A stretch of 64,000 nucleotides of DNA, taken from Planctomycetota bacterium (GTDB taxonomy: Bacteria > Planctomycetota > UBA1135). Numbering within the stretch: position 1 is the first letter of the stretch; every line of letters starts with the position of its first letter. The notes under the pieces are model-generated. The model was not told the origin of the DNA and did not search any database. It worked only from the letters and a program-made list of their open reading frames with translations. Below, piece by piece: positions 37,450 through 45,044 of the stretch. A program made the translations under genes and the position numbers. Location: assembly GCA_002705055.1 (NCBI GenBank), contig PAHY01000064.1, positions 61,205 through 125,204 of the forward strand, in the 5' to 3' direction.

Positions 37450-38246
37450 GATTCGGGCGGAGTGGGGACGGCAGGGTTGCTGCCGCGACGGGATCGCTGG
37501 ATCTGTTGAGGGGCGTCCTGGACGACCAGGGTTCCGGCGGCGAGGCTCTCGGTGAGCCAGACGCCCGCGCCGATGACGCAGTCATCGCCGATGGTGGTGT
37601 CGCCCCCGAGCAGCGTCGCGTTGGCGTAGATCACCACGCGGTCGCCGATGCTGGGGTGGCGCTTGCCGCCGCGCAGGACGCGTCCGTCCGGGTCGCGCGG
37701 CAGATTGCGGGCGCCGATCGTGACGCCCTGATAGAGCGTGACCGCATCGCCGATCTCGGTGGTCTCGCCGATCACCACGCCCGTGCCGTGATCGATGAAG
37801 AAGCGTCGGCCGATGCGCGCGCCCGGATGGATGTCGATGCCGGTCTCGCGGTGGGCCTGCTCGGCGATCATGCGCGGCAGCAGCGGCAGCGCGCGCTGAA
37901 ACAGCGCGTGCGCGAGCCGGTGGGCCACGGTGGCGCGGAAGCCGGGGTAACAGGCCTCGACCTCTTCGCGGGATCGCGCCGCCGGATCCTGGTCGAGCGC
38001 GGCCGAGACATCCTCCTGGAGCAGGGCCTGGAATCGCGGCAGCTCCTGCAGGATCTCGGTGGCCACGGCCTCGGCGCGCGGGGCGTCGACCCCGGACATC
38101 CGGCACAGCTCGGCGAGTTCGATGCGAAAGCGCTCGCGCGGATCGCCGGATTCCGTGCCACAGGCGATCGAGGGCGTGAAGCCCTCGGCGACCAAGGCGT
38201 GGAAGCGGTCGATCAGATGGCCGACCTCCGCGAGACTCGCGTGCAT
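37446..38246 (-). CDS. cysE: serine O-acetyltransferase
   Basis: 266 aa from the ATG at 38246 (the track uses an upstream TTG). The N-terminal helical region is followed by hexapeptide repeats: GIDIHPGARIGRRFFIDHGTGVVIGETTEIGDAVTLYQGVTIG, here quoted only in its key parts IDHGTGVVIGE and LYQGVTIG, which are diagnostic of CysE/EpsC. It makes O-acetylserine for cysteine synthesis. The long N-terminus resembles the EpsC-type. Divergent from hpt by 52 nt. Confidence 0.93.
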   Translation of the reverse strand: MHASLAEVGHLIDRFHALVAEGFTPSIACGTESGDPRERFRIELAELCRMSGVDAPRAEAVATEILQELPRFQALLQEDVSAALDQDPAARSREEVEACYPGFRATVAHRLAHALFQRALPLLPRMIAEQAHRETGIDIHPGARIGRRFFIDHGTGVVIGETTEIGDAVTLYQGVTIGARNLPRDPDGRVLRGGKRHPSIGDRVVIYANATLLGGDTTIGDDCVIGAGVWLTESLAAGTLVVQDAPQQIQRSRRGSNPAVPTPPES

Positions 38247-38298
38247 GGCCCCATTCTGGGCAAACCGGCGTTCGGTTTCCAATCGCTACAATTGGCGG

Positions 38299-38844
38299 AT
38301 GAGCGAAGCGCGCCGACGTGTGCTGCTGGACCGGGATCAGGTCCAGGATGGACTCGCCGAACTGGCGGGGCGCCTGCGCCCGCGCCTCGAGGGCCGGGAA
38401 CTGACCGTGATCCCGATCATGGGCGGGGCGATGATCTTCGCCGCGGACCTGATTCGCGAGCTGCCGCCCGGGCTGATCCTCGACTTCCTTCGCATCCAGA
38501 CTTACGGCGACGCCACCTCGCCGCAGACCGAGCCCGAGGTGGAATGGCGCCCGGATCGCTCCAACGTCGAGGGCCGCACCATTCTGCTGCTCGACGACAT
38601 CCTCGACACCGGCCGCACCATGCAGGAGGCCCGCCGCTACCTGCTCGAGGACTGCGGCGCAGCCGAAGTGCTGTGCGTGGTCCTGGTCGACAAGCCTGCG
38701 CGGCGTGCCGTCGAGATCCAGGCCGACGATTGCGTGCTGCACCTCGAGGAGGACCTGTTCCTGGTCGGCTGCGGGTTGGACTGGGCGGGCAAGTACCGCA
38801 ATCTCCCCGAGTTGTGCGCGGTCGAGATGGCCGAGAAGGCCTAG
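38299..38844 (+). CDS. hpt: hypoxanthine phosphoribosyltransferase
   Basis: 181 aa from the ATG at 38299. Phosphoribosyltransferase motifs are PIMGGAMIFAADLIREL near the N-terminus and the PRPP loop LLLDDILDTGRTMQ. DFLRIQTYGD is the flexible loop region, and VDKPARR and FLVGCGLDWAGKYRNLPE fit HPRT. It salvages hypoxanthine and/or guanine. Seven nt precede the RluA gene. Confidence 0.93.
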   Translation: MSEARRRVLLDRDQVQDGLAELAGRLRPRLEGRELTVIPIMGGAMIFAADLIRELPPGLILDFLRIQTYGDATSPQTEPEVEWRPDRSNVEGRTILLLDDILDTGRTMQEARRYLLEDCGAAEVLCVVLVDKPARRAVEIQADDCVLHLEEDLFLVGCGLDWAGKYRNLPELCAVEMAEKA

Positions 38845-38851
38845 AGCAAGC

Positions 38852-39862
38852 ATGGGTGTCCCTGCCGAGACGCGGATTGTCGGAGACGATCACCACGGCA
38901 TGCAGCTCGACGAGTACCTCTCGCTGTGCTGGCCGGAGATCGCCAAGGGGACGCTGCGCCGCCTGGTCCGCGAGGCCATCGTGACCGTGGATGGGCAGCC
39001 CGCGCGACCCGAGCAGAGGCTGCATCGCGATCAAATCGTGCTGCTCGAAGAGGACTGGGAGGAGCTGTCGGTCAAGCGCCACAAGGCGGCCAAGATCGCG
39101 CTCGAAGTCCTGTATCAGGACGAGCACCTGCTGGCGGTGCAGAAGCCGGCCGGGCTACCGGTCGAGCCCAGTCGCTGGGGCGAGCATCCGATTCATCTCG
39201 GGCAGGCGCTGCTGGCCTGGGCCGAGGGCCAGCGCCGCGAGGACGGCACCGTGGCGCAGCGCCCGCGCGCTCTCCATCGGCTCGACCTGGGCACCAGCGG
39301 TGTCCTGCTTTACGCCCTCGACCTTGAGGCCGAACGGTTCTATCGCCAGCTGTTCGCCGACCAGAAGGTCGAGAAGGTCTACCACGCGCTGGTGATCGGC
39401 GAGGTGCGTCAGGAAGGCTCGATCGACGCTCCGATCGAGCCGGCCAAAGCAGACGGCTCGCGGATGAAGGTGGCGACCAAGGGCGGGAAGTCGGCGCAGA
39501 CCGATTACCGACCGCTGCAGCGATTCCGGGGCTACACCTTGGTCGAGGCGCGGCCGCGGACGGGGCGGACCCACCAGATTCGCGTCCATCTGGCCTCGAT
39601 CGGCCACCCGCTGGCGGTGGACCCCCTGTATGGCGGCCGCGAGCGTATGCTGTTGTCGGAGTTGAAGCCGGGCTACCGGCAGAAGACGGGAAGGCCCGAG
39701 CGGCCTTTGATCGATCGGCTGACGCTCCACGCAGCCGCGGTGCGGCTGCCGGCCTTCCAGGGCGGCGAGATCGCCGTGGAAGCGCCGTACCCCAAGGATC
39801 TGCGGATCCTCCTCAGCAAAATGGAGAAGTTTCGACGTGCGCATCCTTCGCGTGCCGACTGA
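38852..39862 (+). CDS. RluA-family pseudouridine synthase
   Basis: 336 aa from the ATG at 38852. An S4 domain covers about residues 15-75 (QLDEYLSLCWPEIAKGTLRRLV). The catalytic motif ALHRLDLGTSGVLLYA has the Asp, and GRTHQIRVHLASIGHPLAVDPLYGG is the second family motif. It modifies rRNA or tRNA uridines; the target cannot be told from sequence. Its 3' end overlaps the start of the truD-like gene by 26 nt, coupling two pseudouridine synthase genes. Confidence 0.9.
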   Translation: MGVPAETRIVGDDHHGMQLDEYLSLCWPEIAKGTLRRLVREAIVTVDGQPARPEQRLHRDQIVLLEEDWEELSVKRHKAAKIALEVLYQDEHLLAVQKPAGLPVEPSRWGEHPIHLGQALLAWAEGQRREDGTVAQRPRALHRLDLGTSGVLLYALDLEAERFYRQLFADQKVEKVYHALVIGEVRQEGSIDAPIEPAKADGSRMKVATKGGKSAQTDYRPLQRFRGYTLVEARPRTGRTHQIRVHLASIGHPLAVDPLYGGRERMLLSELKPGYRQKTGRPERPLIDRLTLHAAAVRLPAFQGGEIAVEAPYPKDLRILLSKMEKFRRAHPSRAD

Positions 39863-41306
39863 TTTTCGAGTCGTCGAACAATTCGACGAGTCCATGCTCA
39901 CCCGCAGCGGCGAGTACCTGGTCTACAGCGTCTCGACCAAGGGTATGACCACCGGCGAGGCCGCCGACCGACTGGCGCAGGCTGCCGGGGTCGACCCGGA
40001 GGCCGTGGCCTCGGCTGCGCAGAAGCCCAAGGAAGGCGTGGCCGGCCAGGTCTTCTCGATCCTGGGCGGCGAGCCGCTGAGCCTGCGTGGCGGTGAGTTC
40101 GTGGCGCGTCGTCTCGGCGTCTCCGACCGCGCGGTCGAACCCGGTGACATCACCGGCAACGCCTACGAGATCGTCGTGCGCGATCTGCGCGGCGACGACA
40201 TGCGGCGGCTGCGTCACAACCTGGCGCAGGTCAAACAGGCTGGCCTGCCCAACTACTTCGACGACCAGCGCTTCGGCTGCCTGCGTCACGGCCAGGGGTA
40301 CATCCTGCGCGATGTGCTGCGCGGTCGCTACGAGCAGGCGCTGAAGTCGGCGCTGGCTGCGCCCTCGCCCTACGGCGCGGAGCCGGTCGAGCGCTACAAG
40401 GCGCAGATCCGCGAGCAGTGGGGCGATTGGGCAACGCTGGTCGGGGTCTCCAACGGTCGGCGCGGCAAGAGCGCCTTCGAGTACCTGCGCGAACACGAGG
40501 GCGACTTTGAAGGCGCGCTGCGCTTCGGCCTGTCCTCGCGCGAGCGGACCATGCACCTGTTTGCCTACCAGTCGCACCTGTTCAACCGTGCGCTGGCGGC
40601 CAAGGTGCGCGCCGTCGCCGAGGGCGAGAACCTGGGCTGGCTGCCGTGCGACGAAGGCTCGCTGCCGGTGTGGCGCGAGCTGCCTGCGAGCGAGTCGATG
40701 CGCTGGGCCGAGTCGGAGCTGATCCTGCCTGGCCCGGGCATGGAAGAGAACGAGGAAGCCATGCGCCTCTATGGCCCAGTCTTCGAAGCGGAAGGCGTCA
40801 GCATGGAGGCCTTCTGCGCGCTGGACCTACCCGGCTTCCGTCCGATCTCGGAGACACGGCCACTGCTGATGCAGCCCGAGTACCTGCGCGCGGCGCCGGC
40901 GCAGGATGACGAACACTACCCGCGCAGCAAGAAGATGCGGGTGCGCTTCACCTTGCCGCGCGGCCAGTACGCGACGCTCGCGCTGAAGCGGCTGCTGATG
41001 CCGACCGAGCTCGGCGCGAAGCGGCTGTGTATGTGGGTCTCTCGCCATCCCTTGGTCTGGCCGACCGACGACGGGACGCCGCAGTACTTCGAGCGTCGAC
41101 CGCGCGAGGAACGTTCCCGCAGCGGCGGCGAGCGCGGCCCGGGCGGAGGCCGCCCGCGCGAGTATCAGGGCGGCGGCCGCGAGGGCGGGAGCCGCGGCGG
41201 CGGCGGACGTCGGCCCTGGGGCCGCGAGCGCCGCGACGACCGCAAGCCCCCGCGCGACCGCAGACCGCAGGGCAAGCCCCGCTCGCCCTGGGAGGGGCGG
41301 GATTGA
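39837..41306 (+). CDS. TruD-like tRNA pseudouridine synthase homologue lacking the catalytic Asp, with RGG tail
   Basis: 489 aa from a GTG. TruD landmarks present: LRVPTDFRVVEQF, GNAYEIVVRDL, GLPNYFDDQRFG, AYQSHLFNRALA and the C-terminal KMRVRFTLPRGQYATLALKRLL. The active-site loop, AGQKDKHAVT in E. coli, reads AAQKPKEGVA here, so the catalytic Asp is Pro. The last 65 residues are an Arg/Gly-rich tail (GGGREGGSRGGGGRRPWGRE), suggestive of RNA binding. It may be inactive, or use a different chemistry. Follows the RluA gene with overlap and precedes the MTAP gene with a TTGA overlap. Confidence 0.8.
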   Translation: MRILRVPTDFRVVEQFDESMLTRSGEYLVYSVSTKGMTTGEAADRLAQAAGVDPEAVASAAQKPKEGVAGQVFSILGGEPLSLRGGEFVARRLGVSDRAVEPGDITGNAYEIVVRDLRGDDMRRLRHNLAQVKQAGLPNYFDDQRFGCLRHGQGYILRDVLRGRYEQALKSALAAPSPYGAEPVERYKAQIREQWGDWATLVGVSNGRRGKSAFEYLREHEGDFEGALRFGLSSRERTMHLFAYQSHLFNRALAAKVRAVAEGENLGWLPCDEGSLPVWRELPASESMRWAESELILPGPGMEENEEAMRLYGPVFEAEGVSMEAFCALDLPGFRPISETRPLLMQPEYLRAAPAQDDEHYPRSKKMRVRFTLPRGQYATLALKRLLMPTELGAKRLCMWVSRHPLVWPTDDGTPQYFERRPREERSRSGGERGPGGGRPREYQGGGREGGSRGGGGRRPWGRERRDDRKPPRDRRPQGKPRSPWEGRD

Positions 41307-42166
41307 GCACCGCGCCGCTCGGCATCCTGGGTGGTTCCGGGCTGGGCCGGCTGGCCGGCTTTGAACTCGAGGAGGAGCGGCAGCTGGATACAGGTTTCGG
41401 TTCGCCCTCCGCGCCCCTGCGGCGGGGCCGACTGGCCGGCACGCCGGTGGTCTTCGTGCCTCGGCATGGCGATGGACATCACCTCACGCCCAGCGAGGTT
41501 CCCTATCGGGCGAATCTGCTGGCCCTGAAGCAGCTCGGGGTCGAGCGCGTGCTCTCGGTCTCGGCGGTCGGCAGCCTGCGCGAGGATCTGGCTCCCGGCG
41601 ATTTCGTGCTGGTCGATCAGTTCATCGATCGCACCGTGGCCCGTCCGCGCAGTTTCTTCGGCGAGGGTTGCGTCGCCCACGTCCCCTTCGGCGATCCGGT
41701 CGATGCAGCCATGATCGAGGTGCTGCAGCGATGCGGCGAAACGATCGAGGGACTGCGCGTCGTCTCCGGCGGCACCTACCTCACGATGGAAGGGCCGCAG
41801 TTTTCCTCGCGCGCGGAGAGTGAGCTCTATCGCAGCTGGGGTTGCGCGGTGATTGGGATGACCAATGGCACCGAGGCGCGGCTGGCGCGCGAGGCCGGGC
41901 TGGCCTTCGCCAGCATTGCGATGGTGACCGATTACGACTGCTGGCACCCCGGTCACGACGAAGTCGACGTGGCGCAGGTGATCGCGGTGGTGCAGCGCAA
42001 CGCTCAGCTCGTCGCCCAGCTGCTCGCTGCCGCGGTCGCGGATCTGGCGGCCCTCGGCCCTTCGCCGTGGCGGGGGATCGCGGCGCGCTCGCTACTGACC
42101 CGCGCCGACGCGATTCCGGTCGCGACGCGAGCTCGGCTTGCTCCCTTGCTCGACGAACCGGCATGA
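41303..42166 (+). CDS. mtnP: S-methyl-5'-thioadenosine phosphorylase family protein
   Basis: 287 aa from a TTG at 41303 preceded by a strong GGAGGGG ribosome site; the track start is far upstream in truD. It begins LGILGGSGLGRLAGFE and has PRHGDGHHLTPSEVPYRANL, MEGPQFSSRAESELYR and GMTNGTEARLAREAGLAFASIAMVTDYDCWH, which are MTAP rather than PNP motifs. It salvages methylthioadenosine with phosphate. Its stop overlaps the yigZ start (ATGA). Confidence 0.9.
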   Translation: MSTAPLGILGGSGLGRLAGFELEEERQLDTGFGSPSAPLRRGRLAGTPVVFVPRHGDGHHLTPSEVPYRANLLALKQLGVERVLSVSAVGSLREDLAPGDFVLVDQFIDRTVARPRSFFGEGCVAHVPFGDPVDAAMIEVLQRCGETIEGLRVVSGGTYLTMEGPQFSSRAESELYRSWGCAVIGMTNGTEARLAREAGLAFASIAMVTDYDCWHPGHDEVDVAQVIAVVQRNAQLVAQLLAAAVADLAALGPSPWRGIAARSLLTRADAIPVATRARLAPLLDEPA

Positions 42167-42750
42167 GCCCTCGCCCGCGCGAGTTCCCCGCACAGGAGGG
42201 CTACGGCGAGCTCGAGGATCGCGGCTCGCGCTTCCTGGCCTGGGTCTTCCCCGCGTCGAGCGAAGAGGTCTTCCTGGCCAGGCTGGAATCGCTTCGGGAG
42301 GAGCACCCCAAAGCTCGCCATCACTGCTGGGCTTGGCGGATCGGCGAGGCCTACCGCTTTCACGATGACGGCGAGCCGGGCGGCACAGCGGGGCGGCCCA
42401 TGCTGCAGGTCCTCGAAGGCAGCGGGCTCGACGACCTCGCCGCGATCTGCGTGCGGTACTTCGGCGGGGTCAAGCTGGGCACCGGCGGGCTGGCCCGGGC
42501 CTACTCCGGGGCGACCGCGCGCGCGCTGGCCGAGGCCGGGCGCTGCACCGAGGAGCTGCGCGTGACTTTGCCGCTGCAGCTTCCCTTTGCGGCGCTGGGT
42601 GTGCGCACCGAGCTGGAAGCGGTCTTTCCCGGGCTCGAGTTTCGCGGCGACTACGACGCCGAGGGCTGGCAGGGGGAGGTGGAGCTCCCGGAGGAGGAAG
42701 GCGATCGCCTGCGCTCCTTCCTCGCCGAGCGCGGGATCGCGCTGGGCTAG
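42163..42750 (+). CDS. YigZ/IMPACT family protein
   Basis: 195 aa from the ATG at 42163. The family core HHCWAWRIGEAYRFHDDGEPGGTAGRPMLQVLEG is here in its key motifs DDGEPGGTAGRPML and VRYFGGVKLGTGGLARAY. The C-terminal domain (about 135-195) is the usual DUF1949-type fold. IMPACT/YigZ proteins are linked to translation control, but the bacterial role is poorly known. Coupled to the MTAP gene. Confidence 0.92.
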   Translation: MSPRPREFPAQEGYGELEDRGSRFLAWVFPASSEEVFLARLESLREEHPKARHHCWAWRIGEAYRFHDDGEPGGTAGRPMLQVLEGSGLDDLAAICVRYFGGVKLGTGGLARAYSGATARALAEAGRCTEELRVTLPLQLPFAALGVRTELEAVFPGLEFRGDYDAEGWQGEVELPEEEGDRLRSFLAERGIALG

Positions 42751-42759
42751 AATCCGGGC

Positions 42760-43359
42760 GTGGAAGCGCAACACCGCGAGGACCTCGCGCTCGCCGAACG
42801 TCTGGCGGCCGGCGACGAAGCCGCCGCGACCGAACTGTTCCGCCGACTATCCGGCGAAATGTTTGGCTACGCGCGCAAGATGGTCGCCGACCCGGTCCTG
42901 GCCGAAGACGTCCTGCAGGAAGCGATGCTCGGCATGCTGAAGAGCATCGGCAAGTACGACGGCCGGGTCAGCCTGCGCGCCTGGGGCTACGGCATCTTGC
43001 GTCACAAGGTGGTGGACGCGCAGCGCAAGCGCGGGCGCGAGCCGATCGTGTCCGGGGCCGATCCTGAAGCGGACGACTATCGAGGCGACGGCCACTGGAA
43101 AGACGGCGTCACACTCGAGCCCTGGAATGAGAAGGCCGAGGTGGTGGATGTGGTCCGCAAGTGCATGGACGCGCTCCCGCACAATCAGCGGGAAGCCTTG
43201 TTCCTGCGCGCTCTGGACGGCATGCCCGCCAAGGAAGTCGCGGTCGTGCTGGAGATGAGCTACGCCAATCTGCGCCAAGTGCTGCATCGGGCTCGCCAAG
43301 CCGTACGGCGCTGTGCGGACCAGGCCCTGGGGCCGCAGGCGACGGAGGAATGGTCATGA
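42760..43359 (+). CDS. ECF-type RNA polymerase sigma factor
   Basis: 199 aa from a GTG. Region 2 has LFRRLSGEMFGYARKMVADPVLAEDVLQEAML, and region 4 has LPHNQREALFLRALDGMPAKEVAVVLEMSYANLRQVLHRARQAVR, both clear in their cores (AEDVLQEAML, ALPHNQREAL). It is followed by a coupled zinc-binding anti-sigma gene (ATGA overlap). The signal and target promoters are unknown. Confidence 0.93.
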   Translation: MEAQHREDLALAERLAAGDEAAATELFRRLSGEMFGYARKMVADPVLAEDVLQEAMLGMLKSIGKYDGRVSLRAWGYGILRHKVVDAQRKRGREPIVSGADPEADDYRGDGHWKDGVTLEPWNEKAEVVDVVRKCMDALPHNQREALFLRALDGMPAKEVAVVLEMSYANLRQVLHRARQAVRRCADQALGPQATEEWS

Positions 43360-43649
43360 GCAAGTTCGAGTGCCCGGAAAGCGGCGATCCCCTGATGCCG
43401 AGCTGTCACCTGGTCGCGGATACCTTGAGCGACTACCTGGAAGAGCAGCTCAGCGACGCCGACCGCATGCTGCTGGAGGAGCACCTGCGCGCCTGCGGCC
43501 TCTGCATGGTCTATCTGGACCAGTTCCGCGCGGTCTATCGCGTGGCCGGGCAGGTGGACTGCTCCGAGCTGCCCGATGACTTCGAGGAAGTCATGGGGGC
43601 GGTGATCCGCCGGTGGCAGGCGGACCGTCAGGCGGACGGCAAGGAATAG
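43356..43649 (+). CDS. anti-sigma factor with zinc-binding ZAS domain
   Basis: 97 aa from the ATG at 43356. The zinc motif HLRACGLC (HX3CX2C) follows LSDYLEEQLSDADRMLLEE. No transmembrane segment is present, so it is a soluble anti-sigma factor that probably senses redox or metal state in the cytoplasm. It partners the sigma factor upstream. The last 22 bases overlap the convergent gene. Confidence 0.88.
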   Translation: MSKFECPESGDPLMPSCHLVADTLSDYLEEQLSDADRMLLEEHLRACGLCMVYLDQFRAVYRVAGQVDCSELPDDFEEVMGAVIRRWQADRQADGKE

Positions 43650-44128
43650 GCGCTCGCCTCGACTTCAAGGCAACGCTCGATCAGCTCTTCGCTGCGCGGC
43701 GCCTGCAGCCAGCTGAGTTCACGGAACAGCAACGGAATCGGATCGCGCAGCGCAAGCAGGCGGCAGTGTCCGCTGGGCGAACTCTGCAGCGCGAGGTCCG
43801 CCTGCAGTGCCGCGAAGCCCAGCTGTTCCAGTTCCTGCAGGCTAGGCGCTGGGCCTGCGGCGGGGAACCACGCGCCGACCCAGCCTGCTCCGGTCCGCAG
43901 CGCCTGCAGCAGCGCGCGCTCCACCGCAGTCCCGCGCCGCACGGAGCGCACGCGGATGCGGACGTCCTCGTCGGGGCCTCGCTCCGCGGCCGGACTGCGC
44001 AGCCCCTCCTCGACGGTCCAGTGCTGCCAGCCCGCCTCACGGAACGCCGGGTCGTGCCAGGCCGCTTGGCGCATGCCGCCGTCGTCTCCGATCGACAGGA
44101 TGACCGGCTTCTCCTCGGCGTGGCTCAT
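43628..44128 (-). CDS. unknown protein coupled to the AhpD-like selenoprotein gene
   Basis: 166 aa. The ATG overlaps the AhpD-like gene stop by 4 nt. No family is recognised. Mixed alpha/beta, with an early DDGGMRQAAWHDPAFREAGW segment and SGHCRLLALRDPIPLLFREL near the C-terminus. It has two Cys only. Translational coupling suggests a role alongside the AhpD-like protein, but this is inference. Confidence 0.65.
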   Translation of the reverse strand: MSHAEEKPVILSIGDDGGMRQAAWHDPAFREAGWQHWTVEEGLRSPAAERGPDEDVRIRVRSVRRGTAVERALLQALRTGAGWVGAWFPAAGPAPSLQELEQLGFAALQADLALQSSPSGHCRLLALRDPIPLLFRELSWLQAPRSEELIERCLEVEASAYSLPSA

Positions 44129-44667
44129 GAGGCAGGTTCGGGATCGACGCCGAGGCCGTCGGCGATGCGATTGATGTAGTTGAAATAAGCGATGACCTGA
44201 CAGCCATCGTGAATCGCGCGATCATCCCAACCCGCTTCGCGCAGCAGGTCGAGATCGGCGGCGCTCATCGCGGCGGGGCGGGCCGTCAGCTTCTCGGCAT
44301 AGGCGACGAAGGCGCGCTCCGCTGGCGTGAGCGGCGCGTCCTGCCAGGGGCCGGCCTCGAGGGCATCGGCCAGTTCCGCTTCGCCGACCTCGACACGGAG
44401 GTCATGGGCATGCGCGCGCACTCAGTAGAGGCAGTGATTGGTCCTGCTGACGACCACCGCCAGCGTTTCGCGCAGCCGCGCGGGAATCACGCTGTCGGCA
44501 TGCATCGTCGACTGATACAGGCCCAGGCTGGCGCGCAGCTGGCGGGGATTCGCCGACTGCAGCTGCAGGATCTGCCAGACCTTGCCGGCCCGCGCCACCG
44601 CATCCTGGTAGATCTTCCGCAGCAGGCCTTCCGCCTGATCCGGCTCGGTCTTGTGGATCCATGCCAT
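44125..44667 (-). CDS. AhpD/CMD-family peroxidase-related protein with CxxU (TGA) motif
   Basis: 180 aa if the TGA at 44422-44424 (minus strand) is read through. Starts MAWIHKTEPDQAEGLLRKIY (44667). The redox motif, usually NxCxYCxxH in this family, reads TNHCLY-TGA-VRAHAHDLR. The frame then continues with strong family features: LTPAERAFVAYAEKLTARPA, AGWDDRAIHDGCQVIAYFNY and NRIADGLGV. The ORF track reports it as two ORFs in the same frame (44422-44985 and 44125-44421). Selenocysteine in the second position of CxxC is known in AhpD-like selenoproteins. A hairpin follows the TGA. Confidence 0.85.
44386..44403 (-). promoter_or_regulatory. candidate bacterial SECIS hairpin of the AhpD-like gene
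   Basis: GACCTC-CGTGTC-GAGGTC forms a perfect 6-bp stem with a 6-nt loop whose second base is G. The loop begins 24 nt after the TGA, within the 16-37 nt range I recall for bacterial SECIS elements. Confidence 0.55.
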
Positions 44668-45044
44668 GCGCGCATCGTAGATGCCGGCAGGGCGGGCCCG
44701 CCCGCGGGAATGCAGCTTCGTGAGTTTTCCCGGCCGGGCGGGGCGATTCGGGGTAGCGTTTCCTTGGCTCCGCCCGGGTTGAGGTTCGACTCCATCCCCC
44801 TCCGTCGACCCCTCGTTTCGGAACACTTCCTTTTCCCCTTGCCGCAGCGCGCCGGCTTGTCGCATCCCCGGTCCAGACAAGTTCGTGCAGCGATTTCGGT
44901 GCAGGTTCGAGGAACCCGGGACGGATCCATCCGTCCTACCCGCGGCGCTGCAGCGTCCGGGCCTGTCCAAGAGTCCCGGTTCCATCCCAATCCATACGCT
45001 GCAGCGTCGCTTTCTTGGCGGCGAGGCGCGGCTATCTTGGGGCC
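44668..45044. other. 377-bp intergenic region between two divergent genes
   Basis: No credible gene. It holds the start regions of the AhpD-like gene (minus) and the asparaginase gene (plus). It contains GGACGGAT-CC-ATCCGTCC (44919-44936), and CGCTGCAGCGTC twice (44946-44957 and 44997-45008), each nearly a palindrome. These could be regulator sites; no match to a known regulator is claimed. Confidence 0.5.
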
